Source: UBA6183 sp943372215
GTDB lineage: Bacteria > Bacteroidota > Bacteroidia > UKL13-3
Direction of reading: 5' to 3'
Length of the DNA stretch: 64,000 nucleotides
Assembly: GCA_943372215.1 (NCBI GenBank)
Contig: CALRXU020000021.1
Span: 1-64,000, forward strand
Position numbers and translations under genes: made by a program. The notes below the pieces were generated by a model that worked only from the letters and a program-made list of their open reading frames with translations, did no database searches and was not told the origin of the DNA. This document shows, in pieces, positions 16,885-26,406 of this stretch. How positions within the stretch are numbered: the stretch's first letter is position 1; each line of letters begins with the position of its first letter.

Positions 16885-18345
16885 TTAACGTGAGCGTGGT
16901 CTAGGAGTGCTTCCGCCACCACCTCCTGAAGAACCGCCTCGGCTTCCGCCACCACCACCACCTCCTCCGCCAGTTGATGGCGGACTGTAGCTTCTGGAAG
17001 GGCTAGGAGAATAGCTCGGTTGCTGCTGGGTTTCGTAACTTCTTGATGGAGCAGGCCGTCTGAAAACAGGTTGTTGTTGTTCTTGATTATTGTTACTTGG
17101 AGTTGTATTTTGTTGATTTGGAGTGTTTTGATATGATCTTGGTGTCCTGTATTGTCTATCACTTCCAGTTGCTGGAGTACTTGCCCTGTTATTTCCAGAT
17201 CCCTGGCTATTGGCTGGAGGGGTTTGAGGATAAGCATACGTTGGTCTTGGTGTTGCTTGCCTTGTTGCTTCAGCTTGTTGTTCACTTTTTTGATAAGTGT
17301 TGTAACTTCTTGGTGTTGCAGTACGGTATTGTTCAGGAGCGATATAAACGGGCTGACCATTTTGGTTGATTAACTGTGCTTCGTTGCTTGAGCGTGGCAT
17401 GGCTACTCGGTTTTGTGCACCATTAGTTGTTCCTTGTTGTGCCTGTTGTCCATTTGGAGCAATGCGTTGTGTGGCTCCTGGTAGGCTACTTCCTGGCATT
17501 TGTCTTGCCCTTTGATGACGGCCTTCGCCTCTTTCTACAAATCCATTATGTCCCCAATTGTTATTACAATGGTTTCTCCAGCCCCAGTTATTACATCCCC
17601 ATCCGCCATTCCATCCCCATCCCGGGCCATACCAATTGTTCCATCCACCACCCCAGGCCCAAGGATTGTTCCATCCCCATGGGTCATTCCAACCCCAATA
17701 AGGATTGTAATGCGGCCATCCGCCACCCCATCCATTATTCCAACCTACGTTCCATCCAAGGCCCACACCCCACCCAGTAAAATTATTCCAGCCAATATTT
17801 AAAGCAGGGCCTCCAGCAAAACCGTTGTTCCAGCCATTATTCCAACCGTTATTATTCCAGCCGTTATTGTTCCAACCGTTATTGTTCCAACCGTTATAAT
17901 AATTATTGGTGGTATTGTAATTGTTGTAATCACCACTGTATTGCATGCGCAACCTGGCTGCTTCTTCAGCTTCTTCTTCTTGACCAACATATGAAGTGGT
18001 GGTTAAAAAATTGTTTTGTTGCTCCACTTGCTGTTGCTCTGCCGCATCACGAGCCGCCCTGTAGCTTGGATATTGCAAGGCCGCATTGGGGTTAGCAGTG
18101 CTGTTGCTTTCATCATTCCTATAGGTAGGTTCCTGATATTGTTTGTTGTATTGAGGTGGATTTTTCTTAATAAGTTCCTGCACATCAACTTCAGGCACAT
18201 ACACCGTTTGCTTGTCAGCTTGTTTTTTAGAATAATACACATCATCCTCTACCGCATTTAGCTGTCCTTTGGATGATCCACATGCCGACATTGCTAATAC
18301 GCTAACAATTATGGCTGTATACATTTTTAATGAGGGATGTTTCAT
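16885..18345 (-). CDS. Low-complexity lipoprotein with WNNNG repeats
   Basis: This 486-residue lipoprotein has a signal peptide with lipobox AMSAC (Cys22). Residues about 140-260 are almost entirely Trp, Asn, Gly and Tyr in repeats such as GWNNNGWNNNGW, giving a tract rich in aromatic and amide residues. The C-terminal 200 residues are Gln/Pro/Ser/Arg-rich and end in a polyglycine-Ser segment (GGGGGGGGGS) and PRPRSR. Such composition suggests an intrinsically disordered surface tether; no enzyme domain is present. It precedes the FadL-like gene on the same strand. No family is assigned. The promoter region is shared with divergent proS. Confidence 0.82.
   Translation of the reverse strand: MKHPSLKMYTAIIVSVLAMSACGSSKGQLNAVEDDVYYSKKQADKQTVYVPEVDVQELIKKNPPQYNKQYQEPTYRNDESNSTANPNAALQYPSYRAARDAAEQQQVEQQNNFLTTTSYVGQEEEAEEAARLRMQYSGDYNNYNTTNNYYNGWNNNGWNNNGWNNNGWNNGWNNGFAGGPALNIGWNNFTGWGVGLGWNVGWNNGWGGGWPHYNPYWGWNDPWGWNNPWAWGGGWNNWYGPGWGWNGGWGCNNWGWRNHCNNNWGHNGFVERGEGRHQRARQMPGSSLPGATQRIAPNGQQAQQGTTNGAQNRVAMPRSSNEAQLINQNGQPVYIAPEQYRTATPRSYNTYQKSEQQAEATRQATPRPTYAYPQTPPANSQGSGNNRASTPATGSDRQYRTPRSYQNTPNQQNTTPSNNNQEQQQPVFRRPAPSRSYETQQQPSYSPSPSRSYSPPSTGGGGGGGGGSRGGSSGGGGGSTPRPRSR
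17830..17901. repeat. 15-bp tandem repeat coding for NNNGW
   Basis: Four near-identical 15-bp units starting at 17842, 17857, 17872 and 17887 (pattern CCAACCGTTATTGTT on the plus strand), preceded by a 12-bp variant at 17830, encode the WNNNG tract. The period is a multiple of three, so unit-number changes keep the frame. Confidence 0.85.
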
Positions 18346-18375
18346 AATAAGTGTGTATTTATAACCGTGAAAATA

Positions 18376-18383
18376 TACTTTTG
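18376..18383 (+). promoter_or_regulatory. -7 element of the proS promoter
   Basis: TACTTTTG matches TAnnTTTG, 50 nt before the proS ATG. A one-mismatch box for the divergent lipoprotein gene (TATATTTT, minus, 18370-18377) overlaps it, so the two promoters may compete. Confidence 0.5.
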
Positions 18384-18433
18384 TTTTCTATTTCTCATTG
18401 TAAGACAAATACTATTCCAAAAACAGTAACTCC

Positions 18434-19909
18434 ATGGAGATTAAAAAAGTAAAACGCAGCGAAGACTACAGTGCATGGTACAATAATTTAGTGAAACAGG
18501 CTGATTTAGCAGAGCATTCCGCAGTAAAGGGGTGTATGGTAATAAAACCTTATGGGTATGCCATCTGGGAAAAAATGCAGGCAGAACTAGACAAACGTTT
18601 TAAGGAAACTGGACACCAAAATGCTTATTTCCCCTTATTTATACCAAAATCTTTCTTTAGTAAAGAAGCAAGTCACGTGGATGGGTTTGCAAAAGAATGT
18701 GCCGTTGTAACTCATTACAGGCTAAAAACGGCTGAAAATGGGGAAATAGTTGTGGACGAGACCGCTAAATTAGAGGAAGAGCTAATAGTGAGGCCAACCT
18801 CTGAAACCATTATATGGAATACTTACCGAGATTGGATTAAGTCGCACCGCGATTTACCAATATTAATTAACCAATGGGCCAATGTGGTGCGTTGGGAAAT
18901 GCGCACACGGTTATTCTTAAGAACCACAGAGTTTTTATGGCAGGAAGGTCACACCGCCCACGCAACGGCCGATGAAGCCATTGCTGAAACCAAACAAATG
19001 TTGGAGGTTTATGCTGATTTTGCCGAAAACATTTTGGCAGTTCCGGTGGTTAAAGGTGTAAAAACAGCGAATGAGAGGTTTGCTGGCGCTTTGGAAACGT
19101 ATTGCATAGAAGGTTTAATGCAGGACGGTAAAGCGCTTCAGATGGGTACATCGCATTTTTTGGGCCAAAATTTTGCCAAAGCGTTTGATGTAAAATTTGC
19201 CACCAAAGAAAATACCCAAGAGTATGTATGGGCCACTTCATGGGGTGTTTCAACCCGCTTAATGGGGGCTTTAATTATGAGTCATAGTGATGATGAAGGA
19301 TTGGTTTTGCCTCCGAACCTGGCACCAATACAAGTGGTTATTGTACCTATTTTGGGTAAAAAACCGGAAGAAAAAGAATTGGTGCTGAATAAAGCCAAAG
19401 AAATTCAGGGGTTGCTTAAAAAAAGAGGCATTTCTGTAAAGCTTGATGATAGGGATCACATGACACCTGGGTTTAAATTTGCAGAATATGAGTTGAAAGG
19501 TGTTCCTGTGCGCATTGCTATTGGCCCAAGAGATGTGCAAAATGAGAGCGTGGAAGTGGCCAGAAGAGATACCAAGGAGAAGCAGGTAATGAGCAGCATT
19601 GATATTGACCATAAAATTGAACATTTGCTTACTCAGATTCAAAATAACATCTACCAGAAAGCATTAGATTACCGCGATGAGCATATTCATACCGCAAATA
19701 CCTGGGATGAGTTTATTGATGCGTTGGAAAATAAAACAGGTTTTGTGAGTGCGCATTGGGATGGCACAACTGAAACAGAATTAAAAATAAAGGAAATGAC
19801 TAAGGCCACCATAAGGTGTATTCCTTTAAACAATACTTTAGAGAATGGTATTTGTGTGCTTACCGGAAAAGCGAGTACCCAGAGGGTGTTATTTGCAAAA
19901 GCGTACTAA
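18434..19909 (+). CDS. proS: Prolyl-tRNA synthetase (archaeal/eukaryal type)
   Basis: This 491-residue class II synthetase is of the short ProRS type without the INS editing domain. It shows FSAWY-like SEDYSAWYNN at the start, motif 2 region RWEMRTRLFLRTTEFLWQEGHTAH, the motif 3 neighbourhood TSWGVSTRLMGALIMSHSDDEGLVLPP and the anticodon-binding domain VVIVPILGK ... DDRDHMTPGFKFAEYELKGVPVRIAIGPRD. The extended C-terminal zinc-binding-like domain ends in a Tyr (AKAY), as usual for this class. It charges tRNA-Pro. Divergent from the lipoprotein gene. Confidence 0.97.
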   Translation: MEIKKVKRSEDYSAWYNNLVKQADLAEHSAVKGCMVIKPYGYAIWEKMQAELDKRFKETGHQNAYFPLFIPKSFFSKEASHVDGFAKECAVVTHYRLKTAENGEIVVDETAKLEEELIVRPTSETIIWNTYRDWIKSHRDLPILINQWANVVRWEMRTRLFLRTTEFLWQEGHTAHATADEAIAETKQMLEVYADFAENILAVPVVKGVKTANERFAGALETYCIEGLMQDGKALQMGTSHFLGQNFAKAFDVKFATKENTQEYVWATSWGVSTRLMGALIMSHSDDEGLVLPPNLAPIQVVIVPILGKKPEEKELVLNKAKEIQGLLKKRGISVKLDDRDHMTPGFKFAEYELKGVPVRIAIGPRDVQNESVEVARRDTKEKQVMSSIDIDHKIEHLLTQIQNNIYQKALDYRDEHIHTANTWDEFIDALENKTGFVSAHWDGTTETELKIKEMTKATIRCIPLNNTLENGICVLTGKASTQRVLFAKAY

Positions 19910-19921
19910 ACCTGCATGAAT

Positions 19922-19929
19922 TACGTTTG
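19922..19929 (+). promoter_or_regulatory. -7 element before the 229-aa conserved gene
   Basis: TACGTTTG matches TAnnTTTG, 21 nt before the ATG at 19951 and 13 bp after the proS stop, so the downstream gene can be transcribed on its own. Confidence 0.5.
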
Positions 19930-19950
19930 TTAAAAAAATAAAAGTGCTAC

Positions 19951-20640
19951 ATGGACTCAAAAATTACTGAAATTAAACAATTGTTGTGCAAAAAGGCATC
20001 AACCAAACAACAGGTTTTTAGGTTAACCCAAGATATTTTTAGGGATTTTAAAATGGCATTGAGGGAAGTGGAGTCAGAGTTAAGTCCTCAACTGGCTGAT
20101 GACGCTCCTTATGTAGAGGTAAAATATAGTGATAAGGGCGATTTTGAGGCTCACTTAAAGTTTAGTGGAGATACATTGGTGATTATGATGCACACGAATG
20201 TGTTTGATTTTGACCAAAACCACCATGTTTCAAAAACCAAATATGTACAAGAAGACCCCATGCGGGAGTTTTGCGGTATGATTCAGATTTATAACTTTTT
20301 AAGCGACTCTATCCGTTATAACCGCGACCATGATTTGGGTTATTTAATTGGCCGCATATTTATTAATAAAGAGCAACACTTTTTTGTAGATGGCAAAAGA
20401 CCATTGTCTTTTCTATTTGGCGATTTTGAAAAAAACATCATTAGCAAAGAAGCCATGCGGAAATTGATAGAAGAGGCCATGTTATTCTGCTTAAATTTTG
20501 ATTTAATGGCTCCCCCAGTTGAGGCTATTAATTACATCACCATTGAGCAAAAAAACAGCATGAGCCACAGCAGTGGTATGCCAACAGGAAAAAGACTTGG
20601 TTTTACCATGATGAGGGATGATGAGTTTGAAGCCAAATAG
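19951..20640 (+). CDS. Conserved hypothetical protein (229 aa)
   Basis: This is a soluble 229-residue protein with no signal peptide or membrane helix. It has a helical N-terminus (LCKKASTKQQVFRLTQDIFRDFK), a mixed alpha/beta middle with DAPYVEVKYSDKGDFEAHLKFSGDTLVIMMHTNVF, and the segment YNRDHDLGYLIGRIFINKEQHFFVDGKRPL. The sequence has the look of a conserved Bacteroidota family, but I know no function for it. It follows proS on the same strand and its TAG abuts the stop codon of convergent folA with no spacer. Confidence 0.8.
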   Translation: MDSKITEIKQLLCKKASTKQQVFRLTQDIFRDFKMALREVESELSPQLADDAPYVEVKYSDKGDFEAHLKFSGDTLVIMMHTNVFDFDQNHHVSKTKYVQEDPMREFCGMIQIYNFLSDSIRYNRDHDLGYLIGRIFINKEQHFFVDGKRPLSFLFGDFEKNIISKEAMRKLIEEAMLFCLNFDLMAPPVEAINYITIEQKNSMSHSSGMPTGKRLGFTMMRDDEFEAK

Positions 20641-21138
20641 TTAAACCCTGCGTTCCCAAACCTCGAAGCTAAACCCATATTCATTGTTTGCATCTGCCTC
20701 GTGAGGTTGAGTTTTTACGAGCATAAATGCGTTTTCATCAACACCAGTGAAAAAAGTATCAGCCTCAATAAAGGTATGATGAATTCTGGTTAAGTATATT
20801 TTGTTAACCAAGGGCATGGCTTCATTGTAAATGGTTGCCCCACCAGTAATCATCAGTTCAGTTTCCTCAGCTTTTTTCGCATAACTTATGGCTTCCTCTA
20901 ATGAAGCCACAACCACAATACCTTCGGCAGTAAAATCAGGGTTTCTTGAAATAACAATATTGGTTCTGTTAGGCAATGGTCGTCCAATACTCTCGTATGT
21001 TTTACGACCCATTACAATACAATGGCCCGTGGTGGTTTGTTTAAATATTTTTAAATCGGCAGGTAAGTGGCAAAGCAATTGGTTTTGCTGTCCAATACCA
21101 TTTTTTTCGTCTGCGGCAACAACAATTGATAGTATCAT
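20641..21138 (-). CDS. folA: Dihydrofolate reductase
   Basis: This 165-residue DHFR reduces dihydrofolate to tetrahydrofolate with NADPH. The active-site acid is Asp28 in LPADLKIFK, the Met20-loop equivalent is NGIGQQNQLL, the NADPH-binding GRKTYESIGRPLP follows, and LMITGGATIYNEAMP forms the second nucleotide-binding Gly-Gly motif. Thymidylate synthase, its usual neighbour, is not in the window. It lies 9 bp downstream of the 156-aa secreted gene on the same strand, so both probably share a transcript. Confidence 0.97.
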   Translation of the reverse strand: MILSIVVAADEKNGIGQQNQLLCHLPADLKIFKQTTTGHCIVMGRKTYESIGRPLPNRTNIVISRNPDFTAEGIVVVASLEEAISYAKKAEETELMITGGATIYNEAMPLVNKIYLTRIHHTFIEADTFFTGVDENAFMLVKTQPHEADANNEYGFSFEVWERRV

Positions 21139-21147
21139 AGGTTGGTA

Positions 21148-21618
21148 TTAATAGTTACTGAAAAAATAAACGGCTTCATCATTTTTTCCATCGTTTATTT
21201 TTCCATAAAAAGTTTCATCCATTACCACTTTTAAATTTTTGGGTAACAAGTAACGAGCGGTTATTTCTACTTTATCATTTTCTAGAATTTTGAGTTTAAC
21301 GTAATTGTTTACGTATTTATATTTACGGTGCGAAATAAGCACTGTTTCACTCGAAGCAATAAATGCCAGCGGATTACCAAATAACTTAGCGGGGAAATAC
21401 TCATAAGGAAGCAAGGGCATGCCGCCAATAGCGGCTGGTGATTTTAACGTATCCCCATCGCTTACCAACAGGCATTTGCCATAATGGATTACCACATTAA
21501 CTTGTTTTCCTGCTTTTAAGTGTTCAAGCACTTCATTAAAACTGGTAAGCTGTTTTTGTGCAAATGCATTTAATGTAAATGCTGTGAGCAATAAAGTGAA
21601 TAATGATTTAGTTACCAT
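21148..21618 (-). CDS. Secreted VirK-like protein
   Basis: This 156-residue protein has a clear signal peptide (MVTKSLFTLLLTAFTLNAFAQ). The mature part, FNEVLEHLKAGKQVNVVIHYGKC followed by KSPAAIGGM, resembles the VirK family (Pfam PF06903), in which a short helix precedes a beta domain with a conserved Cys. That assignment is from memory of the motif and is moderate. The role in Bacteroidota is not known. It is first gene in a probable operon with folA. Confidence 0.65.
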   Translation of the reverse strand: MVTKSLFTLLLTAFTLNAFAQKQLTSFNEVLEHLKAGKQVNVVIHYGKCLLVSDGDTLKSPAAIGGMPLLPYEYFPAKLFGNPLAFIASSETVLISHRKYKYVNNYVKLKILENDKVEITARYLLPKNLKVVMDETFYGKINDGKNDEAVYFFSNY

Positions 21619-21693
21619 AAATACGCATCAATTTACAATCATACGTAAATTTAACCAAAATCGTTAAACAGGCAATTGTGTATATCTACAAAC

Positions 21694-21724
21694 AAAAAAC
21701 TCCAACCTTTATGGCTGGAGTTTT
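21694..21724 (-). terminator. Terminator of the beta-helix gene
   Basis: A 12-bp stem with one mismatch (AAAACTCCAACC at 21696-21707 against 21713-21724) and a 5-nt loop lies 22 bp past the stop. It is followed on the minus strand by a T run. Confidence 0.8.
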
Positions 21725-21745
21725 ATTAGAAGAGAATACCAATAA

Positions 21746-24700
21746 TTAATATTTCGCAATTTTATATCGTTTGTTAGAGTTGCTTAATGCAAGCACATAA
21801 TATCCGTCAGGCACATCAGAGAGATTAAGTGAGACTTCTTTTACACCTGCTTCTACAACCAATTCTTTAACCAAAGCACCCGAATAGTTATATATAGCAA
21901 TTGTGCTTGTTTGTTCTGTGGTTAAACCAGTTATGGTAATCATATCTTTTGTTGGGATAGGATAAATTTTAATTGGCGTAACCTCTTCTTCATTTAATAA
22001 GTCTAAGTTAACTTTTCTAATTATAGAGTAACTATAATCTCCATTAAAATCAGTTTGTTTAATTCGGTAGTACAAAATATTCGATACCCCTGCAAACTCA
22101 GCAACATTATCAGTGTAACGGTAAGTTTTTGGCACATTGCTGTTGCCTTCACCTGCCATTGCTTTAATGCTTGTATAGTCAACGCCATCGGTTGAGCGTT
22201 CAATATCAAATTCGCGGTTGTTAATTTGTTGAGATACGCTAAAGCTGATAGCTACGAGATCATTTTTTCGGTTGGCTGTAAATTCCTTCCAAACCACAGG
22301 TAATGGTAATGAGGTAAAGTTTCCCGCATCAGCACCAACATCATTTGGTGTAAAGGCTCCTCTGGTTTGGCCATCAAAATCAACCAGCACAGTAGGCAAT
22401 GGTGCGCCATTTGCCTCAATTGGGGTTGGGCTAATAACATGCAAATCTAGTGCGGTACTATTTCCTGTTGGGTTAACCAAATTCGGGTTAATCAATCCAC
22501 TTGCGCTTTCAGCACCAGTTGCGGTTCTCCATGTTGTAATTGTATCATAATTGGTGGTGCCAATTAAACCCAAAGCTGTTCCATTGCCTTGTTTAAAATA
22601 GCAATTGTTATTGCCTGTGTAAAGAGAGGTGGAGGTTAATCCAATGCCATAATTTCTGGTAACGTTGCCAGTGGTAAAGTTCCGAGCATTTACCAAAATA
22701 TTATTGGTTACATTCATTGCTCCATTGCTAGAGCGATTTATACAAAATGTATTGGATGTGCTCGTTGGTAAACTTCCTCCTACATAAAAAGTATTATGCC
22801 AAACTTGCACCAAATCATTGTCATTATTTTCAAGGCAGCTTATTTTTATGGGTGTTGATATAGCTGCGCCATTGCTTGTTATGCCAAGCCTCACTTTGTT
22901 ATTGGTTAACTGGCACTCACCATCATTTAGCAATATACCTGTCATGCGTGCTTCACTATTGGTTGTGCTCATGCTTAATGAATGAATAAAGTTTCTTCCA
23001 ATATTCGTTCTGTTATCGGAAACATTTGTAACCACTAAACCAGCAGTGTTGCCTAGCCCGCTTGCATTTAGGTTAACCAAATTACGCATCACATTGCTGT
23101 TTATATTGTAGCTTAATGCATTGGTAGCCCCCAAATTATTGATGTGGATGCCTTTTAGTGTATATATGCTTTCGGATGTTGAAGGATTAAGAGCGGTTAA
23201 GTTTTGAACGGTATTACCTTGCAAGGTAAGGCTTCTCGGGTCATTGACCTCAATTCCTACCACACGATCAGTGCCGCTTGGCGAAGCAAAATTATTACGT
23301 AACCCACTAACAGTATTATTTAAAATACTAATGTTATCACTTCTAAAAGCAACTCCTGGAAATGTAGAGTTAGAAATCCCAAACACAGACTGTAAGGTGT
23401 TTGCTCCAGTTGAATTGATGATGATGCTATTTGAAGTGGTAGGACTTCCAATAAAGTTGTTTTGCACGGTACCAGAACTTATCATGGAAATGCCAAAGAA
23501 CAGGAATCCATCGTTATTTGAAGTGCCTGTCATGCTAAAACTCCCAATGTTATTTCCAGAAATTGTAGTTGATGAGGTATCAGGTGCATCAACCTGAATA
23601 CCAAAAATTTGTTGAGTAGCACCTCCTTCGTTTAGAATGTTAATGCTGCTGCTGCCTGTATCTCTTCCAATATTATTGCCAGTGATATTGATATTAGTTG
23701 ATTTTGAAAAGGTGAGAACTTTAATCCCTGAAAAACTAGCCGCTCCAAAAAAGCCAACACTGCTTCCAATAAAAAAATTACGAATGGTGTTGTTGCTAAT
23801 GGTTAAGCCAGATGTAGAGGGGATAGTAACTTCAATGGGAATAACCGCATTTAATTCATTAACCGGGCCAACTTCCCAAGGAGAACCTAAACCTTGGGAA
23901 GTACTACCTCCTATAAAATTACCTGAAATGGTAAAGTTACCTGGAGTGGTTGTATTTATTCTTATAGCATTTAGCGTAAAAACATTGCCGAAGCTTTGCG
24001 TGGAAAGAGATGAGGTTTGATAAATATTATTGTTATTGATGGTAAACCCGGAAGCATTTCCTGTAACCAATACCCCACTGTTGGTGCCACTAAAGCTGTT
24101 AAAGCCAATAAAGTCATAAAGTAAGTTATTGCTAAACGTGTTGCCAGTGCTAATTGGGCTAAATGGCACAAAATTATTGCTGCCTTGGAAAGTGATTAGA
24201 GAATTTGGAGGGTTAATACCAAAAATTTCATTGTTAATAATGCCGTTGTTGTTGCTTCCGTTTATATAGCCATTGGTGGTAGGGGCAAAACTAACCACAC
24301 TGGAAAGGGGAAAGGAGCCAGTACTATTATCATTCAATGATAAGCGGCAGAATCGAATGGTATCGTTGCTGCAATCGTCTCCAAAAATGATGGTATTATT
24401 GCCATTGGGGCAAGTTATGGTAAGTGCTCTTGTTGTTCCGCTGCCACCAGGTCGCCCATCAATGGTTACAAAACTGGTGTTTTCAATGGTAAAAGCCCGA
24501 TTGCCCGAAGTTGATGAAATGGTAAGGCTGGTAACTGATGCTGCCGGCCTTATGGTGAGTGTGCGGTTTGCTGAAGTTCCAAGACCAGAAACATTAATTG
24601 GATAACTTTCTAACGCACTATTGTAGGTTGGGTTTAACTGTAACACAACATTACTCGCTATACCAGATGACCTCAACGCATTAAGTGCTGCCGTGATGGT

Positions 24701-25723
24701 AGGGTAGTTGCCAGGGATGTTTAGTGTACCTCCTAGTGTGCCCGACAATGTGGTAGCCGATCCTGTTAATGCGTTGCTCAAACGGCCCTCATTTAAGGCA
24801 AAAATTCTGTAAAAATAAGTGGTACCACTATTCAATCCAGAGATACTGGTGCCGCCTGTATTGCTTGAAGTGATGGTTTGAAATTGAAAGTTTACATTGT
24901 CGGTTGAACGGTAGATCACAAAGCCTGTTTCATTGGTGCTATTATCTCCCCAATTTAAATTAGTGGAATTAATGGTGATGCCAGTGGCCCCAAAATTAAT
25001 GGGAGCATTTACTGAGTTATTGATAAAACGATAGATCTGCCCACTTGCGGGTTTGGTATTCAAATTATTGGTTGAAATACTTGAGCTGGCTGTAGGGGCT
25101 GTTCCCGTGCCATTTAAAGACCTGAATAGAATTGTACTGGTAGACACATCAAGCCCCCTTATTCCTATAGATGCGCTTCCTCCCGAAACATTTGCACTCG
25201 CTTGTTGGTATTCAAATTGAATGGCTCCAGTGGTTTCAAATAATTTAATTTGAAAGGAGATTACTGGCGCATTGGTGTTCCAGTTCCATTCAGCATTTTG
25301 CCATTCTGCTATAAAAATTCTGTTTGGTGCAGTACCCGTGGTTTGGTAACGAAAGCTTCCGCTATTCATGTCCAAATCATCCCATAAAGGAGCCAATACA
25401 TTTTCTGGAACTGTAAAGCTGGTAAAGTTATTTGCAGCCACTGGATTTGTTTGTGCATTAGGTCCTAAAGAAGCCCAACCGTTTGTACTGGCCTGTATGC
25501 TGTTAAAACGTTTACCAAGGTAAAAAAAATCAAACCCAATTGGGGCTACATCATATAAGCCTTCGTTTACGGTTCCGCTAGAAAGCACGCCTAAAGTGGA
25601 AGTGGTAGTGCTTAATGCAGCATAAGTGCCTGATAAAGCAGAGAAGTTGTAGTTGTTAATGTTCTGGGCAATACTTTTTGTGATAATGAGTAGAAGTAAG
25701 CCAAGGAGACGCAAGTTTTTCAT
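21746..25723 (-). CDS. Giant secreted beta-helix protein with FN3 and T9SS type A domains
   Basis: This is a 1325-residue surface protein. After the signal peptide (MKNLRLLGLLLLIITKSIAQ) comes a beta-sandwich (about 20-235) that resembles the truncated protein at the left edge. A fibronectin type III-like domain follows (NWGDNSTNETGFVIYRSTDN ... GLNSGTTYFYRIFALNEG). A long right-handed parallel beta-helix then runs from about residue 330 to 1100, with many Asn-rich rungs of the type NNNIYQTS, ISGNNIG and GNTVQNL. The end (IKIYPIPTKDMITITG ... NKRYKIAKY) is a type A sorting domain. No catalytic residues are evident; a polysaccharide-binding or adhesive role is possible. The ATG at 25723 replaces a TTG at 25729 that lies in a promoter-like box. 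Confidence 0.85.
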   Translation of the reverse strand: MKNLRLLGLLLLIITKSIAQNINNYNFSALSGTYAALSTTTSTLGVLSSGTVNEGLYDVAPIGFDFFYLGKRFNSIQASTNGWASLGPNAQTNPVAANNFTSFTVPENVLAPLWDDLDMNSGSFRYQTTGTAPNRIFIAEWQNAEWNWNTNAPVISFQIKLFETTGAIQFEYQQASANVSGGSASIGIRGLDVSTSTILFRSLNGTGTAPTASSSISTNNLNTKPASGQIYRFINNSVNAPINFGATGITINSTNLNWGDNSTNETGFVIYRSTDNVNFQFQTITSSNTGGTSISGLNSGTTYFYRIFALNEGRLSNALTGSATTLSGTLGGTLNIPGNYPTITAALNALRSSGIASNVVLQLNPTYNSALESYPINVSGLGTSANRTLTIRPAASVTSLTISSTSGNRAFTIENTSFVTIDGRPGGSGTTRALTITCPNGNNTIIFGDDCSNDTIRFCRLSLNDNSTGSFPLSSVVSFAPTTNGYINGSNNNGIINNEIFGINPPNSLITFQGSNNFVPFSPISTGNTFSNNLLYDFIGFNSFSGTNSGVLVTGNASGFTINNNNIYQTSSLSTQSFGNVFTLNAIRINTTTPGNFTISGNFIGGSTSQGLGSPWEVGPVNELNAVIPIEVTIPSTSGLTISNNTIRNFFIGSSVGFFGAASFSGIKVLTFSKSTNINITGNNIGRDTGSSSINILNEGGATQQIFGIQVDAPDTSSTTISGNNIGSFSMTGTSNNDGFLFFGISMISSGTVQNNFIGSPTTSNSIIINSTGANTLQSVFGISNSTFPGVAFRSDNISILNNTVSGLRNNFASPSGTDRVVGIEVNDPRSLTLQGNTVQNLTALNPSTSESIYTLKGIHINNLGATNALSYNINSNVMRNLVNLNASGLGNTAGLVVTNVSDNRTNIGRNFIHSLSMSTTNSEARMTGILLNDGECQLTNNKVRLGITSNGAAISTPIKISCLENNDNDLVQVWHNTFYVGGSLPTSTSNTFCINRSSNGAMNVTNNILVNARNFTTGNVTRNYGIGLTSTSLYTGNNNCYFKQGNGTALGLIGTTNYDTITTWRTATGAESASGLINPNLVNPTGNSTALDLHVISPTPIEANGAPLPTVLVDFDGQTRGAFTPNDVGADAGNFTSLPLPVVWKEFTANRKNDLVAISFSVSQQINNREFDIERSTDGVDYTSIKAMAGEGNSNVPKTYRYTDNVAEFAGVSNILYYRIKQTDFNGDYSYSIIRKVNLDLLNEEEVTPIKIYPIPTKDMITITGLTTEQTSTIAIYNYSGALVKELVVEAGVKEVSLNLSDVPDGYYVLALSNSNKRYKIAKY

Positions 25724-25726
25724 GAG

Positions 25727-25734
25727 CAAAATTA
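25727..25734 (-). promoter_or_regulatory. Possible -7 element directly before the beta-helix gene
   Basis: TAATTTTG on the minus strand matches TAnnTTTG but ends only 3 nt before the ATG, so it would make a leaderless mRNA. It may be a chance match. Confidence 0.3.
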
Positions 25735-25884
25735 TTGTTTTAGTGATTTAACAGATTAGAGGGGTGTAAGTTTTCAGTTAGTTGCCTGATTACACAATTA
25801 TTACATTTCTCTTAAATCCTCTTTTTATAACCTCTTTTTTTACGTTATTTTGACTCATATTTAAAATAATAACTTAGAAAATTC

Positions 25885-26406
25885 ATGACACCTTCTTACA
25901 ACTATAGAAATACTTTGATGATATTAACCATTGCGGTTTTGTTGTTATTGGGATGCCATCAGCGTTACTGGCAGCGGAAGGTCGTTTTTGTGCCTCAGAA
26001 GGCCACGCAAAGCGTTCGTGTAATTATTGACAATAAAGTACCATATGTCTTTAAGGATGATTTTAATGCTGTGCTGAAAAAAACCTGTGAAAAAGAGTTT
26101 GAGAGAATGGGGTATTCAATAATTGCTAAGGACTCTCCCAGTTTTATTGCCAACATTAAAATTGATATGGATTCATTCCCGGTAAACGGGGTTTATGTGC
26201 TGGGCAAAGGAGGGCCAACCTATTTTTGGCAAGCGTACAAAAAAACCAAAGTTTATGCGTTACTTTTTGATTATAAAATAAGTTACCTCAAAGGCGGTGC
26301 TATTAAGTGGGAAGAACACAACGACATTTATTATTTTGATGATGTATTTAAAAACAGCAAAAGAGCCAATAACATGATTAAATACACCATTCGGTATGGG
26401 AAGTAA
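25885..26406 (+). CDS. Putative lipoprotein (173 aa)
   Basis: The N-terminus has a hydrophobic stretch (LMILTIAVLLLLGC) ending in a good lipobox with Cys24, so the product is probably a membrane-anchored lipoprotein. The mature part is alpha/beta with KKTCEKEFERMGYSIIAKDSPSFIANIKIDMDSF, similar in style to small envelope lipoproteins that oligomerise, but I cannot name a family. It overlaps the downstream esterase gene by 11 nt, so the two are translationally coupled. An internal ATG at residue 12 is an alternative start. Confidence 0.7.
   Translation: MTPSYNYRNTLMILTIAVLLLLGCHQRYWQRKVVFVPQKATQSVRVIIDNKVPYVFKDDFNAVLKKTCEKEFERMGYSIIAKDSPSFIANIKIDMDSFPVNGVYVLGKGGPTYFWQAYKKTKVYALLFDYKISYLKGGAIKWEEHNDIYYFDDVFKNSKRANNMIKYTIRYGK

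Noticed and set aside
16872..17360. 162-codon minus-strand frame over the low-complexity lipoprotein gene
   Set aside because: It is an alternate-frame reading of the Gln/Pro-rich repeat region; the lipoprotein frame has a proper signal peptide and lipobox.
17427..17802. Plus-strand frames opposite the WNNNG tract
   Set aside because: They consist of Pro/Ile/Ser reading of the antisense of a Trp/Asn/Gly repeat and have no start context.
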